DNA of 5,145 nt, taken from Proteobacteria bacterium UBA2383. GTDB lineage: Bacteria > Pseudomonadota > Gammaproteobacteria > Competibacterales > Competibacteraceae. A program made the position numbers and the translations under genes. The stretch lies in NCBI GenBank assembly GCA_002343485.1, contig DDST01000109.1, forward strand, positions 1-5,145, in the 5' to 3' direction. Under the pieces are notes generated by a model. The model saw nothing but the letters and a program-made list of their open reading frames with translations. It searched no databases and was not told the origin of the DNA. This document shows positions 1 through 4,178 of this stretch, one piece after another. Numbering within the stretch: position 1 is the stretch's first letter; every line of letters begins with the position of its first letter.

Positions 1-186
1 GCGACCTTGAAGCAGGTCAACCGCCAACACGCCCTGGTGCTCGACACCGACCCCGAAACCGACATCCCGGCGATTCGCGGTATTTTCTCGCTGGCGGAGA
101 TCGGCTTGCGGCTGGGATTGACGATCAATCCATCACGGCAACCCACCACGTATTCCGATCTGGAAAGCGCCGGAATAGCGATTTAA
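1..186 (+). CDS. CBS-domain protein, C-terminal end (partial)
   Basis: The frame is open from base 1 and stops with TAA at 184-186, giving the last 61 residues of a protein whose start lies outside the window. The visible part contains HALVLDTDPET followed by IRGIFSLAEIGLRLG. This matches the final beta-alpha part of a CBS domain (a hydrophobic strand, then R-G-x-F-S and a helix ending in LG), as in the small paired-CBS proteins of gammaproteobacteria. CBS pairs bind adenine nucleotides and act as regulatory modules, but the partner of this one cannot be seen. The tail after the helix is short and Ser/Thr-rich. The gene points toward the mobile region, and no clear terminator follows it. Codons are GC-rich, like the hydrogenase genes at the other end. 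Family assignment is by motif only. Confidence 0.6.
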   Translation, partial: ATLKQVNRQHALVLDTDPETDIPAIRGIFSLAEIGLRLGLTINPSRQPTTYSDLESAGIAI

Positions 187-265
187 CGGGTCGTCCCTCC
201 GCGCCAAACCATACCATCAAGAAAGTTTGCCTTTCCGATCTGGTCAAGCAAATTTCCGTCCGATT

Positions 266-490
266 TTAAGGTTTGGCTCGCGGAGGAAAAGCCGCAAGCG
301 CTTTTTCTCCCGAGCCAGTTAACATAGGCCGTTCCACCTCCAGGCCATGTTTGATGCCTGTTGCGTGAAGGCTTGACCGCTGCGGAACTACGGTGAGTTC
401 GTTATCGCCAGCCGGCAAATTGAGTATACCAACCGCATCGAATCTTGCTTTTCGCTGATGATCAGTGTTTAGTTTTCGTTGGCACCCCAT
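266..490 (-). pseudogene. Possible TnpB (IS200/IS605-type) C-terminal relic
   Basis: A 74-codon reading frame on the minus strand, with stop TAA at 266-268, lacks any upstream body. Its middle, KARFDAVGILNLPAGD, resembles the last RuvC motif region of TnpB proteins, where an Asp is followed by N/D-A-A-x-N-I-L. After it comes a variable Gly/Pro/Arg-rich tail ending in FPPRAKP, also typical of TnpB. The tail codons coincide with a strong hairpin (274-317), as happens at right ends of IS200/IS605 elements. The complete TnpB would be about 400 residues, so at most the last fifth survives. Upstream the sequence switches to a different transposase relic in another frame near 470-490. Assignment is tentative: no zinc-finger cysteines are visible, and a chance open frame cannot be excluded. 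Confidence 0.4.
274..317. repeat. Long near-perfect hairpin
   Basis: TGGCTCG at 274-280 pairs with CGAGCCA at 311-317. After one unpaired C (281), GGAGGAAAAGC at 282-292 pairs with GCTTTTTCTCC at 300-310, allowing one G-T pair. The apical loop is the 7 bases at 293-299. That is 18 pairs with a single bulge. There is no T-run on either side, so it does not look like an intrinsic terminator. It lies over the last codons of the TnpB-like relic, so a right-end hairpin of an IS200/IS605 element is the favoured reading. Role is inferred. Confidence 0.6.
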
Positions 491-621
491 TGGCGTCTGA
501 CTTCCGCCATGCTCCGACGCTTACTCAAAACCGCCAGTACGATTGCCAACTTTTTCTCCACGCTCCAACTCCGGCGCTGCTTGCCGATGACCTCCTCCAC
601 TAAAAGTCTCTTCAATGGCGC
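469..621 (-). pseudogene. IS3-type transposase OrfA, N-terminal HTH fragment
   Basis: Reading the minus strand from about 621 to the TAA at 469-471 gives about 50 residues, including LLVEEVIGKQRRSW, then SVEKKLAIVLAVLSKRR and SMAEVRRQWGANEN. This is the layout of the transposase helix-turn-helix domain (Transposase_8/HTH_28 type). In that layout a basic-W-S/T-x-E-x-K-x-x-I-V-L helix is followed by x-S-x-A-E-x-x-R-x-x-G. The recognition helix breaks off at GANEN and a stop. The expected continuation (I-x-x-W-x-x-x-F, then the OrfB DDE domain) is absent. There is no clear ATG with a ribosome binding site, and the frame extends upstream to a stop near 670 without family similarity. It overlaps by about 20 bases, in a different frame, the TnpB-like relic. 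The likely history is nested or adjacent insertions followed by deletion. It would not make a working transposase. Confidence 0.6.
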
Positions 622-670
622 AGCGCGCAGGCGTCCGTTCCAACGGCTGGTTATGTGGCAGCCTCTGCTC

Positions 671-706
671 TATGATGATGTGTACATTCATTGAAAATTC
701 TACACA
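671..706 (+). promoter_or_regulatory. Candidate vapBC promoter and operator
   Basis: TATGAT at 671-676 differs from the -10 consensus at one base; the matching -35 region (about 648-653, TGGTTA) is poor. Just downstream, TGTGTA at 679-684 and TACACA at 701-706 form an inverted repeat with a 16-base spacer, and the left arm also contains the palindrome TGTACA. An inverted repeat between promoter and antitoxin start is the usual operator layout for VapBC autorepression by a VapB dimer. No strong Shine-Dalgarno is seen before the ATG at 719, only a weak GGCGGT. Inferred from layout, not from a known operator sequence. Confidence 0.35.
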
Positions 707-718
707 CGGCGGTCTGTT

Positions 719-913
719 ATGCGAACCAACATTGTTATCGACGACCAGTTGATTGCCGAGGCAATCAGGGTTACTGGGGCCTCGACCAAGAAGGAAGCGG
801 TTGAGTTGGGACTTAGGGCGCTGATCCAGCTCAAGCGCCAGGAGCAGATCCGAGGATTGAGGGGTAAGCTCAAGTGGAAGGATGATCTGGACCAGATGCG
901 ACTTGACGCATGA
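719..913 (+). CDS. vapB: VapB-family antitoxin
   Basis: This 64-residue protein opens with MRTNIVIDDQLIAEA, continues with TGASTKKEAVELGLRALIQL and ends with LRGKLKWKDDLDQMRLDA. That is the standard layout of the short VapB/DUF2191-type antitoxins. An N-terminal ribbon-helix-helix DNA-binding and dimerisation region (about residues 1-45) is followed by a tail (about 50-64) whose G-K-L-x-W and D-x-M-R motif wraps the toxin active site. The full family length is present. Its stop overlaps the next start in ATGA, so translation of toxin and antitoxin is coupled, as expected for a module in which the antitoxin must be made first. The complex normally represses its own promoter. It lies on the opposite strand to the neighbouring cassette genes and converges with them. 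Confidence 0.9.
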   Translation: MRTNIVIDDQLIAEAIRVTGASTKKEAVELGLRALIQLKRQEQIRGLRGKLKWKDDLDQMRLDA

Positions 914-1311
914 TTCTGGTCGATTCGAGTGTCTGGGTGGACTATTTCAATGGAGTCCGCTCTAGGGAGACGGATTTTCTCGATTCCACGCTAGGAGTTG
1001 AGCCTGTCGCCATAGGCGATTTGATTCTTACCGAGGTGCTTCAGGGCTTTCGTTCGGATTCGGATTACCAGACAGCGAAATCGTTGCTTCTCGGGTTAAC
1101 TGTTTTCGAGCTTCTAGGCCAAGACTTGGCTATTAAGGCGGCCGATAATTATCGAGCGCTCCGCCGCCGTGGCGTAACTGTTAAAAAGACTGCGGACTGC
1201 ATCATTGCGACGTTTTCTATTGAGCGGGGCATCCCACTTCTCTATATCGACCGAGACTTCGAGCCTTTCGCCAAGAGTCTAGGCTTGGTGTCCGCTTTCA
1301 CTGCCACATGA
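910..1311 (+). CDS. vapC: VapC-family PIN-domain ribonuclease toxin
   Basis: This is a 133-residue PIN-domain protein of normal length. The acidic residues that hold Mg2+/Mn2+ in the PIN active site are all present: D5 in ILVDSSVWVDYF, E42 in LTEVLQGF, D96 in KTADCIIA and D114 in LYIDRDF. VapC toxins cut specific RNAs, often initiator tRNA or the sarcin-ricin loop of 23S rRNA; the target here cannot be read from sequence. The start overlaps the vapB stop (ATGA), giving translational coupling and no need for a separate ribosome binding site. The module appears intact and active. Its 3' end lies 20 bases from a truncated attC half-site, and downstream genes face it. It may be a neighbouring cassette inserted in the opposite orientation or simply the flank of the array. 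Its effect on array stability is inference. Confidence 0.92.
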   Translation: MILVDSSVWVDYFNGVRSRETDFLDSTLGVEPVAIGDLILTEVLQGFRSDSDYQTAKSLLLGLTVFELLGQDLAIKAADNYRALRRRGVTVKKTADCIIATFSIERGIPLLYIDRDFEPFAKSLGLVSAFTAT

Positions 1312-1338
1312 ATTAAGCCGCTCGATGGAAGGGTTAGA
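1312..1338 (-). other. Truncated attC site (R''/L'' half only)
   Basis: On the minus strand, 11 bases after the VOC gene stop, the box CTCTAAC (1332-1338) fits the attC R'' consensus RYYYAAC. It is the exact complement of GTTAGAG, which begins the same cassette at 1780-1786. L''-like sequence follows, and a short CTTAAT like an L' fragment. Reading stops there: vapC begins at 1311, and no GTTRRRY R' box is found. A recombination-competent attC needs both arms, so this site is probably dead for excision. It marks the damaged downstream edge of the array. Confidence 0.6.
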
Positions 1339-1349
1339 GCGCATGTTGC

Positions 1350-1745
1350 TCAGACCGTGTACGGCTCGTGAACAATGCGCTGGGACACCCACCAAATGTT
1401 GCCATGCGGGTCTTTGACGCCGCCTTGCCTATCTCCGTACGGCATGTCACCGACCTCCATCTCAACGGTTGCCCCGTTTGCGATGGCGCTGCGCATGGTG
1501 GCGTCGGCATCTTCGACGTAGAGGTAGTACGACGCCGGCATGGGCGGGTATTTCGACGATGACTCGCTGACCATGACCGTGGACGTGCCAAGAACGACTT
1601 GGGCGTTGGCGATTCGCCCGTCTGGGCGTGCGCTGCGCAGCACTTCCTTGCCGCCCAAGCCATTTACCAAGAAGGCGACAAACCGCTCCGCATTGGCGAC
1701 GAAGAAGTAAGGCGTTACGGTACCGAAACCAGCTGGGATGTACAT
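1350..1745 (-). CDS. VOC-superfamily (glyoxalase/PhnB-like) protein
   Basis: This 131-residue protein has the two beta-alpha-beta-beta-beta modules of the vicinal-oxygen-chelate fold: residues 8-60 (VTPYFFVANAERFVAFLVNGLGG, PDGRIANAQVVLGTSTVMVSE) and 72-121 (SYYLYVEDADATMRSAIANGA, YGDRQGGVKDPHGNIWWVS). The sequence style is that of PhnB-type proteins, including glyoxalase, dioxygenase and antibiotic-binding relatives. The His usually present in the P-D-G-R-x-x-H-A segment is Asn47 here, and no clear alternative ligand is visible. Metal-dependent catalysis is therefore doubtful, and a binding role is possible. AGGAG lies 9 bases before the ATG, supporting this start. The cassette begins 35 bases upstream at 1780. 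It has no obvious own promoter, so expression probably depends on read-through. The same DNA has several long frames on both strands, but only this one has family features. The exact substrate cannot be named. Confidence 0.85.
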   Translation of the reverse strand: MYIPAGFGTVTPYFFVANAERFVAFLVNGLGGKEVLRSARPDGRIANAQVVLGTSTVMVSESSSKYPPMPASYYLYVEDADATMRSAIANGATVEMEVGDMPYGDRQGGVKDPHGNIWWVSQRIVHEPYTV

Positions 1746-1779
1746 GTGTGAAGCTCCTACGTCGGTTCGGGTGGCTGCG

Positions 1780-1887
1780 CTCTAACGTTGGACGTAAGCG
1801 GCGCACAAAAGTGGGCCAGCCAAGCTGCGAAGCAAGCCCGATATGGCTGGCCCGATTTTGTGTGTCCGCTTGACGGACGGGTTAGAA
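1780..1887 (-). repeat. attC recombination site of cassette B (complete, 108 bp)
   Basis: On the minus strand it starts with R'' TTCTAAC (1881-1887), seven bases after the stop of the membrane-protein gene, and ends with R' GTTAGAG (1780-1786). The plus strand, which is the bottom strand that IntI uses, folds into a long stem. CGT AAGCGG (1793-1801) pairs with CCGCTT ACG (1866-1875), leaving G1872 unpaired; this is the conserved extrahelical G that sets strand choice. CACAAAA (1804-1810) pairs with TTTTGTG (1856-1862), and GGGCCAGCC (1813-1821) pairs with GGCTGGCCC (1845-1853). The apex includes TGC-GAA-GCA (1826-1834). All hallmarks of a functional attC are present. Confidence 0.93.
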
Positions 1888-1894
1888 CGCAGTC

Positions 1895-2323
1895 TCACGG
1901 CGTCTTTCGGATCAACACTTCGACGGGTTGCCGTTGCACCTTCGTAAACATCTGAATTGCCGTAGCGAGGTCTACTTGCCCGGTGACGAACTCCAAGCGA
2001 ATGGCAGAGTACTCCCGTGCGTGCGTGTCGTATACCTCCTGCCGCTGCTGATGACGGAACGTTGAGGAGATGAGGGGAAGGCCGATATTTAGAACCGACA
2101 GCAACGCCAGCGCAAAGACTACCCAGACATTTGGCGGAGAGCCTTGAGGAAGCCAGGACACCTGAAATGTGGCGATAGCAAGGATGAGTACTCGAACGAA
2201 CCAAGTTGACCAGTGCACTGCGAACACTAACCGACGGTACCTCTTCTCCCATTTCCACTGCCACGCAAGCTCCCGATCAACCTCCGCAAGGAACGATCTT
2301 GCTTTCTCCTCATCAGTCGACAT
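1895..2323 (-). CDS. Small two-helix membrane protein, SLATT-like
   Basis: This 142-residue protein has an acidic then aromatic and basic N-terminus (about 1-30, WQWKWEKRYRR) and a first membrane helix at about 31-57. A short Gly/Pro turn (QGSPPN) is followed by a second membrane helix at about 65-88. A cytosolic helical tail follows (RHQQRQEVYDTHAREYSAIRLEF, split here as residues 90-112), ending KTP. Two helices with a tight hairpin followed by a charged helix with regular R/E/Y spacing is the architecture of SLATT domains (SMODS/SLOG-associated two-TM effectors). These are thought to damage the membrane in nucleotide-signalled antiphage defence. No sensor or cyclase partner is encoded here, so the match is architectural only. 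The ATG lies 14 bases after the R' box of the attC upstream, with only a weak ribosome binding site. It is the sole gene of cassette B. Confidence 0.7.
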   Translation of the reverse strand: MSTDEEKARSFLAEVDRELAWQWKWEKRYRRLVFAVHWSTWFVRVLILAIATFQVSWLPQGSPPNVWVVFALALLSVLNIGLPLISSTFRHQQRQEVYDTHAREYSAIRLEFVTGQVDLATAIQMFTKVQRQPVEVLIRKTP

Positions 2324-2343
2324 GCTGGTCTCTGCGTTCTAAC

Positions 2344-2457
2344 GGGGCGCGGTTAACCCGCGAGGCGGGGCAAACGAAGTTTGGCCCGACGAAGTCGGGT
2401 TGAACCGCGTTGATGGGCCGCGCTTCACGGCCCGAAACGCGGTGATAACCGCGCCCC
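2344..2457. repeat. Branched hairpin cluster bounded by a 12-bp inverted repeat
   Basis: GGGGCGCGGTTA (2344-2355) pairs exactly with TAACCGCGCCCC (2446-2457). Enclosed are three adjacent perfect hairpins. CCCGC-GAG-GCGGG is at 2357-2369, CAAAC-GAA-GTTTG at 2371-2383 and CCCGAC-GAA-GTCGGG at 2385-2399. A larger stem follows, CCGCGTT (2405-2411) with AACGCGG (2436-2442), containing GGGCCG/CGGCCC. This fold is an alternative to the attC-type stem at 2348-2409; both cannot form at once. No reading frame with coding character is present. Confidence 0.75.
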
Positions 2458-2487
2458 GATGGGTCGACGCGAAGCGTCGACCCATCG
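2457..2487. repeat. Perfect 14-bp hairpin with GAA loop
   Basis: CGATGGGTCGACGC (2457-2470) is followed by GAA and its exact reverse complement (2474-2487). The apex contains GCGAAGC, the classic exceptionally stable DNA mini-hairpin. No T-run follows on either strand, so it is not a standard terminator. It sits between the two attC cores. Confidence 0.85.
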
Positions 2488-2554
2488 TAGAGCTAAGCCG
2501 ACCGCTGGAGCGTAGCGGAAGCGGGTCGGCTTGAGCGCCTTGTTAGCCTTCATT

Positions 2555-3937
2555 CTACCCATTTGACAAAGCAGTTGCTGTGTCCAGATCAAAATGCATG
2601 TGCGTTTCATGGCGTGCCCCAATTATCGCAACAGCATTCGCGGGACAAGCAGCATTTGCTGCTGCTACAACAGAAGCATTTGTATATATAAGGCGTGTGA
2701 CCTTATTTTCTAAAAGATATGTCGCCATTTGCACTGATTTTGTCTCGTCATAAGTCGAAGCACCAACCTTAAAATACTCTGAAAATATATCGCAGTCTTT
2801 CCCGTCTTTATGCTCCTTATGTGGTGGCATTTTCCCACCGTGCTGATATGAAAACCCTGTTCCTATTAGGCTCTTGCCGGGGGCAATTTGTGACGTGAAG
2901 TGCGATCCAGCCGCCTCCGCAAGATTAAGTACAGCCTGACGGGAGTAAAACTTTAAGGCTGATGTATTTGGGTCTAAGATAAACCCAGTGGTTGGAATCG
3001 CCTGAACAAAATTAGGAAAGGCGGCAAATTGTTTTTTTATTTCTGCGATGTGCAGATCTATTTCAGCGAATATTTGTTTGTTGAGATCTGAAGCCAACAC
3101 AGTAAATCCGCTTATTTTGTTTAAAGAGTCTTGGTACATTCGAATATTGTCCACGTACATGCCATACCCTGTTGCTCCATCCTGATTTGACCAGTAATCC
3201 AAAGCCCTCCCAAACGCACCGAAGACGATGTTTGATTGGCGAACTTCTGCTTCAAAATTAACCTGAACTCTGTTGGTTCCTTGCTCAAAGAGAGTGTTTG
3301 AACCCTCCATGATTATCTTGTATTCGGATATGAGATTGTCCAATACTCCATTTACACCATTATGCAAATGAAACTGAAAATTATTAGCCCAAAGCCGCTT
3401 ATAGGCATTAAGAGTTGGTTCGACACTATTGGTGGCTGAACTTGCCGCCGCTTGCAACTCCTGGCTGGCTGATCGAATAGGAGATATACGGGCAGAAAAG
3501 TTACTTGCGAATTGATTAAACGCATTTTGCAAAACTTGATTCGCACCATCTGCACAAACCTTAATGTCGTCAATTAAGTGTTGGTCGCTTTGTCGGTAGC
3601 AATAGTTACCACCCTCCATAGCATCAAATACCCCACTGTACTGAGCTACAACACCGGACGAATCTAATGAACTTCCAACATTAGAATAATTGTTCCTGAG
3701 CGAGTTGTAATTTGAAACAACGTTATTCCTTATTCGTGTCAACTCTGAAGTTGAAATGACGGGTGAACAACTAGTAGTTTCAACATCGCTGGCAACGATG
3801 ATTCCAAGACGCCGCTCTGCGTCTTGAAGTATGTCGCCAGTCCCAAAAGGAACAAAGTCTATGTCGGTTAGGCTGAGCTTAAATGGCTCATCAAACTCAC
3901 GAACTCTTGGGTTGCAATACAGGTCGTCGGTCAACAT
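2555..3937 (-). CDS. Large helical protein with C-terminal LAS-type zinc peptidase domain
   Basis: This is a 460-residue protein. The last ~100 residues carry the LAS metallopeptidase signature (lysostaphin / D-Ala-D-Ala peptidase / Sonic-hedgehog fold). H376-x6-D383 in HKDGKDCDIF and H446-M-H448 in ETHMHFDL predict zinc ligands H376, D383 and H448, with H446 as the catalytic base. G-rich sequence before it (GGKMPPHKEH) resembles the MepA/M74 and M15 entry segment. These enzymes cut peptidoglycan cross-links or stem peptides. Residues about 65-310 are predicted mostly helical and match no family I recognise. No signal peptide or membrane segment is seen, so access to a wall would need another route such as secretion or delivery by a nanomachine. 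A cytosolic target is also possible. A strong ribosome binding site supports the start. The gene is markedly more AT-rich than its surroundings, and no adjacent immunity gene is evident. Peptidase domain fairly sure, biological role unknown. Confidence 0.8.
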   Translation of the reverse strand: MLTDDLYCNPRVREFDEPFKLSLTDIDFVPFGTGDILQDAERRLGIIVASDVETTSCSPVISTSELTRIRNNVVSNYNSLRNNYSNVGSSLDSSGVVAQYSGVFDAMEGGNYCYRQSDQHLIDDIKVCADGANQVLQNAFNQFASNFSARISPIRSASQELQAAASSATNSVEPTLNAYKRLWANNFQFHLHNGVNGVLDNLISEYKIIMEGSNTLFEQGTNRVQVNFEAEVRQSNIVFGAFGRALDYWSNQDGATGYGMYVDNIRMYQDSLNKISGFTVLASDLNKQIFAEIDLHIAEIKKQFAAFPNFVQAIPTTGFILDPNTSALKFYSRQAVLNLAEAAGSHFTSQIAPGKSLIGTGFSYQHGGKMPPHKEHKDGKDCDIFSEYFKVGASTYDETKSVQMATYLLENKVTRLIYTNASVVAAANAACPANAVAIIGARHETHMHFDLDTATALSNG

Positions 3938-3943
3938 AACTTT

Positions 3944-3949
3944 CTCCTC
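3944..3949 (-). promoter_or_regulatory. Strong ribosome binding site for the peptidase gene
   Basis: The minus strand reads GAGGAG six bases upstream of the ATG at 3935-3937, close to the ideal anti-SD match and spacing. It fixes the start codon and contrasts with the weak site of the membrane-protein gene. Confidence 0.8.
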
Positions 3950-3979
3950 TGGTCAGAGCCTTGTGGCGGACAATTGCGG

Positions 3980-4009
3980 TTTATATTAAGGTTGCTTAAA
4001 TGCTCTCAA
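3980..4009 (-). promoter_or_regulatory. Cassette-internal sigma70-like promoter
   Basis: On the minus strand TTGAGA (4004-4009, one mismatch to TTGACA) is followed after 18 bases by TATAAA (3980-3985, one mismatch to TATAAT). It lies within cassette A, between the cassette edge at 4043 and the strong ribosome binding site. Cassette A could therefore express its own gene, and read-through could serve cassettes B and C. Confidence 0.55.
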
Positions 4010-4010
4010 T

Positions 4011-4026
4011 CGCTTGGACGTTAGAA
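4011..4026 (-). other. Relic attC R''/L'' half-site in the cassette A leader
   Basis: The minus strand reads TTCTAAC then GTCCAAGCG, resembling the R''-L'' arm of the complete attC (TTCTAAC, then GTCC and CAAGCG with small insertions). It begins ten bases after the cassette A core site. No matching L'/R' arm is found. It could be left from a deleted cassette or be chance; the box itself is only seven bases. Confidence 0.35.
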
Positions 4027-4036
4027 TCATCTTGTA

Positions 4037-4043
4037 GGCTAAC
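4037..4043 (-). other. Core site opening cassette A (upstream edge of the array)
   Basis: GTTAGCC on the minus strand fits GTTRRRY and is the exact complement of cassette A's R'' box at 2542-2548, so this is where cassette A begins. No L'/L'' stem could be paired on its upstream side (4044-4130), so it is not a complete attC. It may be the R box of an attI-like or secondary genomic site. The first chromosomal gene upstream is the hydrogenase protease, not intI. Confidence 0.65.
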
Positions 4044-4178
4044 AAATGATTATGTAGTTTCCGCCTATCTACGAAATTTCAACGTCGCCAAAGATAAGTA
4101 GTCAATTTAGATGAAATTTACTAGCGACCTATCTTCAATGACGTACTGCTTCCAACATCGATAAGCAGATTCCGCATT
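4044..4178. other. AT-rich non-coding gap between hydrogenase operon and array
   Basis: No gene or ribosome binding site is visible. It holds an imperfect inverted repeat, 4069-4081 with 4112-4124 (11 of 13 bases, around GAAATTTC). CCTATCT also occurs twice (4064-4070 and 4128-4134). A 6-bp hairpin CTGCTT/AAGCAG lies at 4146-4168, ten bases after the protease stop and lacking a T-run, so it is at best a weak terminator. The base composition matches cassette A more than the hydrogenase genes. Confidence 0.5.

Larger units (their letters stand above)
2337..2548 (-). repeat. Oversized composite attC of cassette A (212 bp)
   Basis: The outer boxes on the minus strand are R'' GGCTAAC (2542-2548), seven bases after the peptidase gene stop, and R' GTTAGAA (2337-2343). 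Two L'/L'' stems lie between them. The right stem pairs GCT AAGCCGAC (2492-2502) with GTCGGCTT G AGC (2525-2536), leaving G2533 out. The left stem pairs 2348-2360 with 2396-2409, 13 pairs, leaving G2402 out. Each is a normal attC core with its extrahelical G. The right core has lost its R' box (the expected place, about 2480-2486, reads ACCCATC). The left core has a degenerate R'' (GTTGATG, 2409-2415). It is best read as two attC sites fused or flanking an empty mini-cassette. Confidence 0.8.
1332..4043 (-). mobile_element. Integron gene-cassette array without integrase (CALIN-like), three cassettes
   Basis: Three genes in the same orientation alternate with attC sites. Cassette A runs from 4042 to 2343 (LAS peptidase), cassette B from 2342 to 1786 (membrane protein) and cassette C from 1785 to about 1332 (VOC protein, damaged end). 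Each cassette's first bases are the complement of its own attC R'' box: GTTAGCC/GGCTAAC for A, GTTAGAA/TTCTAAC for B and GTTAGAG/CTCTAAC for C. This follows from IntI cutting between G and TTRRRY in circular cassettes. The two complete sites differ in length and loop, so the array was not built by local duplication. No intI or attI is seen, so capture was by an integrase elsewhere in the genome or since lost. Confidence 0.85.

Noticed and set aside
187..260. Terminator for the CBS-domain gene
   Set aside because: Only a weak 7-of-8 inverted repeat with a long loop and no T-run.
1334..1873. Overlapping long frames on both strands across the VOC gene and attC
   Set aside because: They are Arg/Pro-rich shadows without ribosome binding sites or family features; one crosses the attC stem.
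1782..2264. 160-codon minus-strand frame over the membrane-protein gene and attC
   Set aside because: It overlaps the better-supported two-TM protein in another frame and runs through the attC palindrome.
2344..2457. tRNA or other structured RNA gene, given the four-arm fold
   Set aside because: No tRNA consensus (no T-loop GGTTCGA-type sequence or anticodon arm of the right length); the attC context explains the structure better.
2457..2487. Intrinsic terminator
   Set aside because: The stem is perfect, but there is no T-run on either strand and it lies within the attC region.
2344..2548. CRISPR array
   Set aside because: The hairpins differ in sequence and spacing; no direct repeats with unique spacers.
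2206..2622. Short frames over the composite attC
   Set aside because: The sequence is dominated by inverted repeats; no coding signature and no ribosome binding site.
3986..4030. 14-residue leader peptide in cassette A (minus strand)
   Set aside because: No Shine-Dalgarno before its ATG, and it overlaps the -35/-10 promoter elements.
4069..4124. attI or complete attC at the upstream edge
   Set aside because: The inverted repeat lacks an R box at its outer end, the L-arm layout and the extrahelical G.
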